DNA of 5,499 bases from Deltaproteobacteria bacterium. GTDB lineage: Bacteria; Desulfobacterota; Syntrophia; Syntrophales; Smithellaceae. Position numbers and translations under genes: made by a program. The notes under the pieces were generated by a model, which saw nothing but the letters and a program-made list of their open reading frames with translations, was not told where the DNA came from and ran no database searches. The stretch lies in NCBI GenBank assembly GCA_017860985.1, contig JAGFXG010000105.1:1-5499 (forward strand). Reading direction: 5' to 3'. This document shows, piece after piece, positions 1 through 5,499 of the stretch. Position 1 is the first letter of the stretch, and the number at the start of each line of letters is the position of its first letter.

Positions 1-333
1 GACTACATGGCCCGGGAGGAAGATTTCGGAAAAGCCATCGGCAAGGATCTGGAAGAAGGCAAGATGACGCTGCCGCTTATTTACACACTGGCCAGATGCT
101 CTCAGACCGAACGGGACATGATTAAAACCACCATCGAGAACAAATCTTTTTCGCCTAAAACCATCAGAAAGATCTTTGCCCTGATCCAGGGCTCCGGCGG
201 CATCGACTATTCGCTGAACCGCGCGCAAACATTTATCCGGGAATCCATCAACGACCTGGACGTGTTTAACGACAGTCCGGCAAAAGGCCATCTGCGTGCG
301 ATAGCCGATTATGTCCTGTCACGAAAACAATAG
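1..333 (+). CDS. Polyprenyl diphosphate synthase, C-terminal part (5' end outside window)
   Basis: Trans-isoprenyl diphosphate synthases condense isopentenyl diphosphate onto an allylic diphosphate to build the polyprenyl chain of quinones or of the cell-wall lipid carrier; they are cytosolic, all-alpha, Mg-dependent enzymes. The frame is open from the first base and ends with TAG at 331-333, giving 110 visible codons. The first codon (Asp, then Tyr) fits the last Asp of the second aspartate-rich motif DDxxD. It is followed by the family signature GKAIGKDLEEGKMTLPLIY, where GK...G.DL.EGK.TLP is typical. The distance from that motif to the C-terminus matches full-length family members of about 320 residues, so the end looks intact. 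The ATG at position 7 is internal, not the start. The end carries AKGHLRAIADYVLSRKQ, like the usual C-terminal 'L..la.y...R' helix. Chain length (hepta-, octa- or other prenyl) cannot be told from this part, so no symbol is given. Confidence 0.9.
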   Translation, partial: DYMAREEDFGKAIGKDLEEGKMTLPLIYTLARCSQTERDMIKTTIENKSFSPKTIRKIFALIQGSGGIDYSLNRAQTFIRESINDLDVFNDSPAKGHLRAIADYVLSRKQ

Positions 334-348
334 CCGGGAAAGACACAC

Positions 349-1521
349 CTAGGTATGTCCAAGCAGATGATAGAACAGTTTCGTTGTCATGGATATGTTC
401 GTGGCCGTGCTGAAAACAAAATTTCTGAACGTATGGGAAAGATTGTCGTACTCCTTCTGAAGCGCCGCGCTGTCCAGAACATCGGCCTGGAAAGGGCTCG
501 ATGTCATAACGGACGCGTATAAAGGTTCATGACCGAAGGCCATGAAAGGAATCTTACCGAAAACATCGTCTGTTCCCAGAGACATGAGATTCACATCTCC
601 CTTGATACCCTTGCCAATGATATCGGCTGTTCCCTCTCTGATAATATAGAACTCCGTATTATTGTGAAACTGGTTTTCAACAACCTTGTCCTGTGGCATT
701 TCTCTTGAGTATTCACCAACATGGGCCTGAATAGCATTGATGTTGATCATCCTGAACCTGTTGTCAAGGCTCAGAAGAATCTTTCTGAAATCCTCGGACA
801 GGGACGAGTACTCCTGGTTGAGGGCTTCCGCATCGAGCAGACACAGTTGAACGTTATCTTCGGCAATCACCGTGGCGCTTCTCTCGTATGCACCGTAGAG
901 GAAAGACCGGATGGTCCCGATAAAGCATCCTTCTCCAAGCCTGGCCAGGGTTATGGCGCCTTTGGGGGTCTCCTTGATGATCTTTACGGTACCGTCAGCT
1001 ATGACCCACAGCCACTTGCCGTGGTTTCCCTCTTTCACGATCGTCGCGCCGGCGGAATAATTTTCTTCGATTCGCACATACCGGTAATCGACGTTCGGCC
1101 CTTTAATAGGCTGCAGAAAATCCGCTTTCACACCGCCGGCTTCGGCTTCCTCTGCTTCCGGACTGACGGACCCGGAACCTACCAGGGTTATCCCTCCGTC
1201 ATCCACCAATCGCAAAGCATCCAGCACAATCTCCATCATGCTCTTTTTAATCACACGTTCAACGCCGGTTAAATCACCTTCTGCAAAATCATACGTTCCG
1301 TCAGTCCACCCGAAAAGTGCGTATACCGCGTCCAACCCTTTCAGTTTGCCCAGAACGGCATTAATCGGATGACCGTCGATAAAATGTACAACACCCTTAT
1401 CGGCTGAATACTGACTCCGCAAGGTCAATGTTCCCGTGCAATTATTTCCACCCAGCAGCTGAAATACATCAGCAAGCGTTAAGAATATCAGGCTCCCGGA
1501 AAACACGATGTTATTTGACAT
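349..1521 (-). CDS. DUF4388 (PATAN) protein with two tandem cyclic-nucleotide-binding folds
   Basis: The protein has 390 residues, no signal peptide and no membrane segment, so it is probably cytosolic. Residues about 5-105 are a DUF4388/PATAN domain: FSGSLIFLTLADVFQLL, then TGTLTLR, the VVHFIDGHPINAV hairpin, and GWTDGTYDF. Such domains occur in signalling proteins, probably as protein-interaction modules. An acidic, low-complexity linker follows (about 115-130). Two cNMP-binding (CRP-like) beta-roll folds come next, about 150-258 and 270-372. The first keeps the pocket arginine in ERSATV (R214) but has Thr203 where the usual FGE glutamate sits. The second has FGK and lacks the arginine (L334 at the aligned position). 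There is no helix-turn-helix, kinase or cyclase, so it is likely an adaptor or sensor acting through partners. The start ATG (1519-1521) has an AAGGA about 11 nt upstream, a rather long spacing. The gene is transcribed alone from its own promoter at 1657-1685. The ligand is unknown; the domain calls are firm, the role is inferred. Confidence 0.85.
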   Translation of the reverse strand: MSNNIVFSGSLIFLTLADVFQLLGGNNCTGTLTLRSQYSADKGVVHFIDGHPINAVLGKLKGLDAVYALFGWTDGTYDFAEGDLTGVERVIKKSMMEIVLDALRLVDDGGITLVGSGSVSPEAEEAEAGGVKADFLQPIKGPNVDYRYVRIEENYSAGATIVKEGNHGKWLWVIADGTVKIIKETPKGAITLARLGEGCFIGTIRSFLYGAYERSATVIAEDNVQLCLLDAEALNQEYSSLSEDFRKILLSLDNRFRMININAIQAHVGEYSREMPQDKVVENQFHNNTEFYIIREGTADIIGKGIKGDVNLMSLGTDDVFGKIPFMAFGHEPLYASVMTSSPFQADVLDSAALQKEYDNLSHTFRNFVFSTATNISMTTKLFYHLLGHT

Positions 1522-1548
1522 AGTTTTTTGTTTCCTTTTTTTGCGTTG

Positions 1549-1569
1549 AGGAAGGCCGTCTGCCTTCCT
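1549..1569 (-). promoter_or_regulatory. Leader hairpin upstream of the DUF4388/cNMP gene
   Basis: Perfect 8-bp inverted repeat: AGGAAGGC at 1549-1556 and GCCTTCCT at 1562-1569, with a 5-nt loop. It lies 27 bp upstream of the ATG and about 12 bp before the AAGGA ribosome-binding site on the minus strand. No run of T follows it on the minus strand (the next bases are CAACGC and then A-rich), so it is not an ordinary intrinsic terminator. It could stabilise the messenger or affect ribosome access. Its function is unknown. Confidence 0.4.
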
Positions 1570-1605
1570 GATCTATCGCCGGTTGACCGTTTGTTCCAGA
1601 GGGCT

Positions 1606-1615
1606 ACAGGCCTGT
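1606..1615. repeat. 10-bp perfect palindrome ACAGGCCTGT
   Basis: A perfect palindrome just downstream of the predicted transcription start of the DUF4388/cNMP gene. It is followed by a smaller inverted repeat, TCAC-AAAAC-GTGA (1615-1627). Such dyads can be operators, but one copy of 10 bp may also be chance. Confidence 0.3.
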
Positions 1616-1656
1616 CACAAAACGTGATGACTGCAAACACTCTTTAAATTCATGTC

Positions 1657-1685
1657 AATATAGAAAACGCTGTTTTGGATGTCAA
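1657..1685 (-). promoter_or_regulatory. Sigma70-type promoter of the DUF4388/cNMP gene
   Basis: On the minus strand TTGACA (1680-1685) and TATATT (1657-1662) are separated by exactly 17 bp, close to the full housekeeping consensus. The expected start of transcription is near 1650, giving a leader of about 130 nt before the ATG at 1521. The spacer holds an inverted repeat, AAAAC-GCT-GTTTT (plus strand, 1664-1676). The heptamer ATGTCAA (plus strand) occurs at 1652-1658 and 1679-1685, at the -10 and -35 elements, 27 bp apart. Both could be operator sequence. The promoter is predicted from sequence alone. Confidence 0.7.
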
Positions 1686-1782
1686 GAAAATCTTCATGCC
1701 GTAAGGATAAAGCGCATATTCGACATTTTCCGCAAAATGTAAATCGTGTTTATTGCCTGTTGAAGGCCCTCTTTTGAATAAA

Positions 1783-1803
1783 CGGGATGGTCGTTTCATC
1801 CCG
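1783..1803 (-). terminator. Probable terminator of nnr
   Basis: A 7-bp perfect stem, CGGGATG (1783-1789) with CATCCCG (1797-1803), and a 7-nt loop, placed 35 bp past the nnr stop codon. On the minus strand the stem is followed by TTTATT, a weak uridine tract. A competing pairing of AAACG (1780-1784) with CGTTT (1792-1796) overlaps it. Position fits an intrinsic terminator; the short T tract makes it moderate. Confidence 0.5.
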
Positions 1804-1838
1804 GACATCAATCCTATATGATAAGCTTTTTGAATTCA

Positions 1839-3407
1839 TTATATAATAACCGGCGGTTCGCAATATTTTGAATCGATGGTTCCCGCCCGGTCGTCTTTCA
1901 ACGCCTGCGGGAGATGTTCCAGAATATCCGTTGCAGTGATACCGTCCAGGCCTTTTTGCCCGGCAGCCAGATCTCCCGCATATCCGTGAAGAAAGACACC
2001 TTTGCGCGTTGCCATCTCCGAACTCAAACCAAATCCCTGCAGAGCTGCGATGCACCCGGTCAGCACATCACCGCTTCCGGCTGTCGCCATTCCCGGATTG
2101 CCGCTCAAATTGACATACACCCGGCCATCCACCAGCCCGATCAGCGAATGTGCGCCTTTGAAAACAACGGTTGCGTTGAATCTAGCGGCCGCCGCCCGTA
2201 AAATGTCAATTTTATCGGCATTCACTTCAGCCACGGTCTTGCGCATCAAACGCGCCATTTCTCCCGCGTGAGGAGTGAGAATCGTAGCCGCTTTTCTTTT
2301 GAGCAGTATTTCCGGCCGCTCCGCAATCGCCGTCAAACCATCGCCGTCAATCAGAAGAGGCTTAGAAATGACAGCCGCCATTTCCCGCACGAGCTTCGTC
2401 GTTTCCTCCTGCAGAGACAGGCCCGGCCCGATCACCACCATATCGGCCTTCTCCGCAAAAGACAGGAGTTCCGGTTTTGCCTTGAGAGACAGGCTGAATG
2501 CCGCTGTTTCTCTCTGCGGCAGATAAACGATTTCGCGTCCCGACTGAGCAATGAACGGAATAATCGAAGCGGGCGCCGCAAGCCTTGCATAGCCGCCACC
2601 CGCTTTCAAAAACGACATGGCGGAAAAATACGGTGCGCCAAAGTAGTTGGCTCCGCCGGCTATAAACAGCACATCCCCCATCGATCCTTTATAGGCCTCG
2701 GCTGACCGTGGAGGCAGCAACACCCGCTCATTGGTCTGTGTCAGAAGGCCATCCCGGTCATAAAGTGACGGGGGAAAGGAGATATGAGTCACAAAGAGCT
2801 CTCCGCAATGGTCATAACCGGGATAAAGCAGGTTGCCGATTTTCGGCAAACCAAACGTTACGGTGTAAGCGGCCCTGACCGCGGCCCCCATGACCCTTCC
2901 CGTGTCGCCTGAAATCCCGGAAGGAATATCCAGGCTCAATACCGGGCGTCCGCAGGAATTAATCAGACTGATCACATCAGCTGCCAGCCCCTTGACATCG
3001 CGATCCAGTCCCGTACCGAAAACAGCGTCCACGACGGCATCGCAGTGCAGCGCATCAACCCGCGCTTCATCGGCCCGGCTCAACAGTTGAACGTCGCCGA
3101 ACAGGTTGCACAAAACATCATAATTCGTCCTTGCCGCTCCGCTGTATTTCTTCGGTGAAGACACCAGGAATACTTTTGCCTGCCCGCCCGACGAGTAAAT
3201 CAAACGCGCCACGGCCAGTCCGTCACCTCCGTTGTTGCCGGCTCCGCAAAAAATCACAAACGTTTTGCCGCGGATGCCGATTTTTCTTTGCAGCAGAACA
3301 ACAGACGCCAGTGCAGCATTTTCCATCAGGATTTCTTCAGCAAGACCTAATTTTTCTATCGCGTGCCGATCCATCCCCCGCATTTGTTCCACGGTGGCCA
3401 GTTTCAT
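1839..3407 (-). CDS. nnr: Bifunctional NAD(P)H-hydrate epimerase / ADP-dependent NAD(P)H-hydrate dehydratase
   Basis: This enzyme repairs damaged nicotinamide cofactors. The epimerase half interconverts R- and S-NAD(P)HX; the dehydratase half turns S-NAD(P)HX back into NAD(P)H using ADP. The protein has 522 residues, near the usual length of about 500 for the fused YjeF form. The N-terminal YjeF_N/NnrE domain (about 1-215) shows GAGNNGGDG (55-63), VDAVFGTGL (126-134) and LDIPSGISGDTG (159-170). The C-terminal NnrD/carbohydrate-kinase-like domain (about 235-505) shows YKGSMGDVLFIAGG (239-252), GPG (327-329), DGDGLTA (354-360), TPHAGEM (378-384), KGAH (417-420) and GNPGMATAGSGDVLTG (436-451), with the expected catalytic Asp447. 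All key motifs are present in both halves, so both activities are likely. The start ATG at 3405-3407 has GAGG 8 nt upstream. The gene stands alone on its strand and is divergent from the nitroreductase. Confidence 0.95.
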   Translation of the reverse strand: MKLATVEQMRGMDRHAIEKLGLAEEILMENAALASVVLLQRKIGIRGKTFVIFCGAGNNGGDGLAVARLIYSSGGQAKVFLVSSPKKYSGAARTNYDVLCNLFGDVQLLSRADEARVDALHCDAVVDAVFGTGLDRDVKGLAADVISLINSCGRPVLSLDIPSGISGDTGRVMGAAVRAAYTVTFGLPKIGNLLYPGYDHCGELFVTHISFPPSLYDRDGLLTQTNERVLLPPRSAEAYKGSMGDVLFIAGGANYFGAPYFSAMSFLKAGGGYARLAAPASIIPFIAQSGREIVYLPQRETAAFSLSLKAKPELLSFAEKADMVVIGPGLSLQEETTKLVREMAAVISKPLLIDGDGLTAIAERPEILLKRKAATILTPHAGEMARLMRKTVAEVNADKIDILRAAAARFNATVVFKGAHSLIGLVDGRVYVNLSGNPGMATAGSGDVLTGCIAALQGFGLSSEMATRKGVFLHGYAGDLAAGQKGLDGITATDILEHLPQALKDDRAGTIDSKYCEPPVII

Positions 3408-3438
3408 GGTTTTTTCCTCGCATTCTTCATGATTTGAT

Positions 3439-3466
3439 TTGAAAAATTCTTTTTATAGTATAAAAT
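3439..3466 (+). promoter_or_regulatory. Candidate promoter of the nitroreductase gene
   Basis: Plus strand: TTGAAA (3439-3444), a 16-bp spacer and TAAAAT (3461-3466), in a very AT-rich stretch. An alternative -10 is TATAAA (3459-3464). Transcription would start near 3473, with a short leader ending in the strong ribosome-binding site at 3496-3504. AT-richness makes chance matches easy, so confidence is moderate. Confidence 0.4.
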
Positions 3467-3486
3467 AATTCATCATTATTTACCAA
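3457..3486 (-). promoter_or_regulatory. Candidate promoter of nnr
   Basis: Minus strand: TTGGTA (3481-3486), an 18-bp spacer and TATACT (3457-3462). The -10 is good and the -35 is weak. The expected transcript starts near 3450, leaving a leader of about 43 nt that contains GAGG before the ATG. The -10 shares bases with the candidate promoter of the divergent nitroreductase gene. Confidence 0.45.
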
Positions 3487-3495
3487 TAACATTTT

Positions 3496-3504
3496 AAGGA
3501 GAGG
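3496..3504 (+). promoter_or_regulatory. Strong ribosome-binding site of the nitroreductase gene
   Basis: AAGGAGAGG lies just before the ATG at 3507; GGAG ends 5 nt from it. This near-perfect Shine-Dalgarno sequence fixes the start codon. Confidence 0.8.
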
Positions 3505-3506
3505 CC

Positions 3507-4349
3507 ATGACGCCCATATCGGAAATCATCCGAAAACGCTATTCCTGCCGTTCTTATTCAGTCAATCCGGTTGAAGAATCCGTTCTGGAGACATTCAGAA
3601 AACAGGTCAATGAACCCCATGGCGGACCATTTGGAAATGCTCCGCGCTTTGCCCTGATTTCAATGGCGGTGCTGCCACGCGAAGAATGGAAAAAACTCGG
3701 CACTTACGGCGTCATTAAAAATGCACGGCTTTATCTGGCGGGAATGATCAGCCCGGCGCCAATGGCCACCTGTGATTACGGATATTGCATGGAAAAACTC
3801 ATATTAAAGGCCACTGAGCTGGGACTGAATACCTGCTGGCTGGGCGGCACATTTGCGATCAGCGCCTTCAGGAACGCGGCGGGAATGCGCCGCAACGAAC
3901 TGCTGCCAACCATCAGCCCTATCGGCTACGCTGCAGAACATAAAAGCCTGACGGAACGGTTCATGCGGCGCTTTGCCGGCTCCGACCATCGCCTGCCCTG
4001 GAAGGAGCTTTTCTTTGACGGCAACAGCCAAACCCCTCTTTCATCCGAAAAGGCGGGTGAATACGGTGAAGCCCTGGAAAACGTCCGCATCGCACCCTCG
4101 GCATCCAATAAACAGCCATGGCGCATTGTCTATGATGACCGGCAAAAAACCTTTTCCTTCTATCTTTCACGCACCACCGGCTACCGGAAGCTTCGCGACG
4201 TTTCTTTGCAGGAGATCGACATGGGCATCGCCATGTGCCACTTCGAACTGACCGCCAGAGAGCTCGGGATGACAGGTAACTGGCTTCAAAATGAATCCGC
4301 CTCTGAAATAAAACCGTGGGAATATATCGCAAGCTGGCGGGCTTTGTAA
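3507..4349 (+). CDS. TM1586-type nitroreductase family protein (pseudo-dimeric flavoprotein)
   Basis: Nitroreductase-fold proteins bind FMN and use NAD(P)H to reduce nitro compounds, quinones or other acceptors; the substrate here is unknown. The protein has 280 residues, is cytosolic and has no signal peptide. The N-terminal half has RKRYSCRSYSVNPV (9-22), the RxSxR.Y flavin-phosphate motif, and ATELGLNTCWLGGTF (102-116). The C-terminal half has IAPSASNKQPWRIVYDD (195-211), the classic APSA.N.QPWR flavin motif, and ARELGMTGNWL (250-260). In ordinary nitroreductases the RxSxR and APSA.N.QPW motifs are about 20-30 residues apart; here about 180 residues separate them. That matches the TM1586 (PF14512) type, where one chain imitates the usual dimer. 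A classical single-domain nitroreductase is unlikely for this reason. The start follows a strong ribosome-binding site. The gene is divergent from nnr and converges on the alcohol dehydrogenase gene, with 36 bp between stops and no clear terminator. Confidence 0.88.
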   Translation: MTPISEIIRKRYSCRSYSVNPVEESVLETFRKQVNEPHGGPFGNAPRFALISMAVLPREEWKKLGTYGVIKNARLYLAGMISPAPMATCDYGYCMEKLILKATELGLNTCWLGGTFAISAFRNAAGMRRNELLPTISPIGYAAEHKSLTERFMRRFAGSDHRLPWKELFFDGNSQTPLSSEKAGEYGEALENVRIAPSASNKQPWRIVYDDRQKTFSFYLSRTTGYRKLRDVSLQEIDMGIAMCHFELTARELGMTGNWLQNESASEIKPWEYIASWRAL

Positions 4350-4385
4350 CGGAAGAAGGGAAACTGAATCGATGGATGCCACAGT

Positions 4386-5423
4386 TCAAACGAACCCTTC
4401 CATTTTCAATACTTTTGCCCCCCGGATCCGGCCTTTCTTCAGATCGACAAGCGCCCGGTTGGCGTCGGCAAACGGATATTCTTCGACATCGGGTATAATG
4501 GGGATACGGCCGGCGATTGCCAAAAACTCTTCAATGTCACGACGCGCCACGTTCGCCACGCTTTTGATTTCTTTTTCCTGCCAGAGATGCAGCGGATAGT
4601 CCATCCGGATCAGCTGATCGCGGTCCGTTTCTTCCTTGCGGATGGCGTTGATGACGAGCTTTCCCCCGGGCACAAGGTTTCCCAGCGCTTCAATAACCGG
4701 CTTCCATGCGGGTGTCGTGTCGATCACCGCAGCAAGCTTTTGCGGACTCTTATCGGTTGTGTCACCCGACCAGGACGCCCCCAGCTCCATGGCAAATTTT
4801 CGTTCGCCTTCGGAACGGGCAAACACAAATACTTCTGAACGGGGATAAAGATGACGGGCCAGCGTCAGAACCAGATGCGCCGATGCACCAAAACCGGTAA
4901 GGCCCAGGGATTCGCCGTCGCGAAGGCCGGCGAGATGAAGCGAGCGCCAGCCGATGGCCCCCGCACACAAAAGCGGCGCAGCCTGTGCGTCCGAAAAGAC
5001 AGGAGGAATGGGAAAAGCGAACTCCTGATCCACAATCACATACTGCGCATAGCCGCCCGGCACATCCCGTCCTGTCGCCTTAAAATCCGGACAGAGATTT
5101 TCACGCCCTTCAAGACAATAACGGCATTTTCCGCAGGCCGAACCGATCCAGCCGACACCGACCCGCAGACCTTCAGGATGCTTTACAGCGCTCGGGCCCT
5201 GCTTTTCCACAAAGCCGATAATTTGATGACCAAGGACAAAAGGAAGTGAAACGGGAGGAGTCCGGCCCTCGATTTCATCAAGTTCCGTGTGGCAGACACC
5301 GCATGCGGATATGCAAATACGTATCTTTCCTTCACCGGGAACCGGATCGGGAAGCTCCACAAAAGAAAGCGGCTGTGGATTGTCACGAACACTCGTAATT
5401 TTCTCCAGAACAGCCGCTTTCAT
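4386..5423 (-). CDS. Zinc-dependent alcohol dehydrogenase, medium-chain (MDR) family
   Basis: Zinc MDR enzymes interconvert alcohols and aldehydes or ketones with NAD(P)H; the substrate cannot be told. The protein has 345 residues, a normal length. The N-terminal GroES-like catalytic domain carries the likely catalytic zinc ligands C41 (in CGVCHTEL), H66 (in VLGHQIIG) and C153 (in PLLCAGAIGWRSL). The structural zinc is held by C97, C100, C103 and C111 (CGKCRYCLEGRENLC). The Rossmann domain has GLTGFGASAHLV (174-185). The GHQ variant, in place of GHE, and GFGASAH are usual for one bacterial AdhA-like subfamily. The second beta strand ends in VFARSE (200-205) with no acidic residue at its tip, which suggests NADP(H) rather than NAD(H); this is inference. 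The ATG at 5421-5423 has no good Shine-Dalgarno sequence, but the upstream frame stops 4 bp before it, so translation is probably coupled. Confidence 0.93.
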   Translation of the reverse strand: MKAAVLEKITSVRDNPQPLSFVELPDPVPGEGKIRICISACGVCHTELDEIEGRTPPVSLPFVLGHQIIGFVEKQGPSAVKHPEGLRVGVGWIGSACGKCRYCLEGRENLCPDFKATGRDVPGGYAQYVIVDQEFAFPIPPVFSDAQAAPLLCAGAIGWRSLHLAGLRDGESLGLTGFGASAHLVLTLARHLYPRSEVFVFARSEGERKFAMELGASWSGDTTDKSPQKLAAVIDTTPAWKPVIEALGNLVPGGKLVINAIRKEETDRDQLIRMDYPLHLWQEKEIKSVANVARRDIEEFLAIAGRIPIIPDVEEYPFADANRALVDLKKGRIRGAKVLKMEGFV

Positions 5424-5427
5424 GATT

Positions 5428-5499
5428 TTATTTCAACATGGCAGGCATTTTCAGCGGCACATCAACCGGCTGAATGTATTGATCCAGAATATCCCGTGT
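5428..5499 (-). CDS. C-terminal end of an unidentified upstream gene
   Basis: The minus-strand frame is open from the window edge to TAA at 5428-5430 and gives 23 residues ending in VPLKMPAMLK. The other two minus frames are closed before the dehydrogenase start. The stop lies 4 bp before the ATG of the alcohol dehydrogenase gene, a typical operon junction, and that gene lacks its own Shine-Dalgarno sequence. The fragment is too short to name a family. It could be chance, since 23 codons without a stop is weak evidence alone. Confidence 0.55.
   Translation of the reverse strand, partial: TRDILDQYIQPVDVPLKMPAMLK

Larger units (their letters stand above)
1522..1838. other. 317-bp intergenic region between the DUF4388/cNMP gene and nnr
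   Basis: This stretch holds no convincing gene; the short open frames in it continue from shadows of nnr and have no ribosome-binding site. From high to low coordinate it contains the likely nnr terminator (1783-1803), an AT-rich part, the promoter of the DUF4388/cNMP gene (1657-1685), a palindrome (1606-1615) and the leader hairpin (1549-1569). No tRNA, known riboswitch or insertion sequence end is recognisable. Confidence 0.7.

Noticed and set aside
347..354. Palindrome ACCTAGGT at the convergent stop codons as a terminator
   Set aside because: It has no loop and no adjacent T run, and it overlaps coding sequence, so a terminator is not supported.
721..1272. 183-codon open frame on the plus strand opposite the DUF4388/cNMP gene
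   Set aside because: It lies wholly antisense to a gene with clear domains, has no ribosome-binding site before its ATG, and its translation shows no recognisable family. It is best explained as a shadow frame.
1606..1627. CRP/FNR-type binding site in the leader, considered because the gene encodes CRP-like folds
   Set aside because: The dyads here do not match TGTGA-N6-TCACA or TTGAT-N4-ATCAA, so no such site is called.
2185..2192. GCGGCCGC (NotI site) as a possible vector or cloning scar
   Set aside because: It encodes the Ala-rich part of AAARF in nnr, in frame, within an otherwise normal domain; chance is enough.
2268..2705. 145-codon plus-strand frame opposite nnr
   Set aside because: Antisense to the well-conserved dehydratase domain; the translation is rich in Arg, His and Ser as expected for a shadow frame, and it has no start signal.
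3961..4389. 142-codon minus-strand frame opposite the nitroreductase gene
   Set aside because: Antisense to the conserved flavin-binding half; Arg- and Cys-rich translation with no recognisable domain.

Overview
The window reads as ordinary bacterial chromosome of mid-range GC. It holds four complete genes and the ends of two more. The gene types (a DUF4388/PATAN protein with cyclic-nucleotide-binding folds, a bifunctional NAD(P)HX repair enzyme, a TM1586-type nitroreductase, a zinc alcohol dehydrogenase of the 'GHQ' subfamily) suggest an anaerobic deltaproteobacterium of the Syntrophus/Desulfobacterota kind. That placement is inferred from gene content only. There are no RNA genes, mobile elements, CRISPR arrays or phage genes.

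Layout: (1) 1-333 (+) is the C-terminal third of a trans-polyprenyl diphosphate synthase. (2) 349-1521 (-) is a 390-residue sensor/adaptor protein, DUF4388 followed by two tandem cNMP-binding folds with no output domain. It converges on gene 1 with only 15 bp between the stop codons. (3) 1522-1838 is a 317-bp non-coding stretch. It carries a near-consensus sigma70-type promoter for the sensor gene, a predicted leader of about 130 nt with several inverted repeats, and a likely terminator for the next gene. (4) 1839-3407 (-) is nnr, the fused NAD(P)HX epimerase/dehydratase. (5) 3408-3506 is a 99-bp divergent intergenic region in which candidate promoters for both directions overlap. (6) 3507-4349 (+) is a TM1586-type nitroreductase whose two halves look like a fused nitroreductase dimer. 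(7) 4386-5423 (-) is a zinc-dependent medium-chain alcohol dehydrogenase. (8) 5428-5499 (-) is the last 23 codons of an unidentified gene directly upstream of the dehydrogenase, probably in the same operon.

Three of the genes act on nicotinamide or flavin redox chemistry (nnr, nitroreductase, alcohol dehydrogenase), and the divergent nnr/nitroreductase pair may share control. I see no convincing new multi-gene system. The points most worth checking are the degenerate tandem ligand-binding folds and structured leader of the sensor gene, the pseudo-dimeric nitroreductase, and the shared divergent promoter region.
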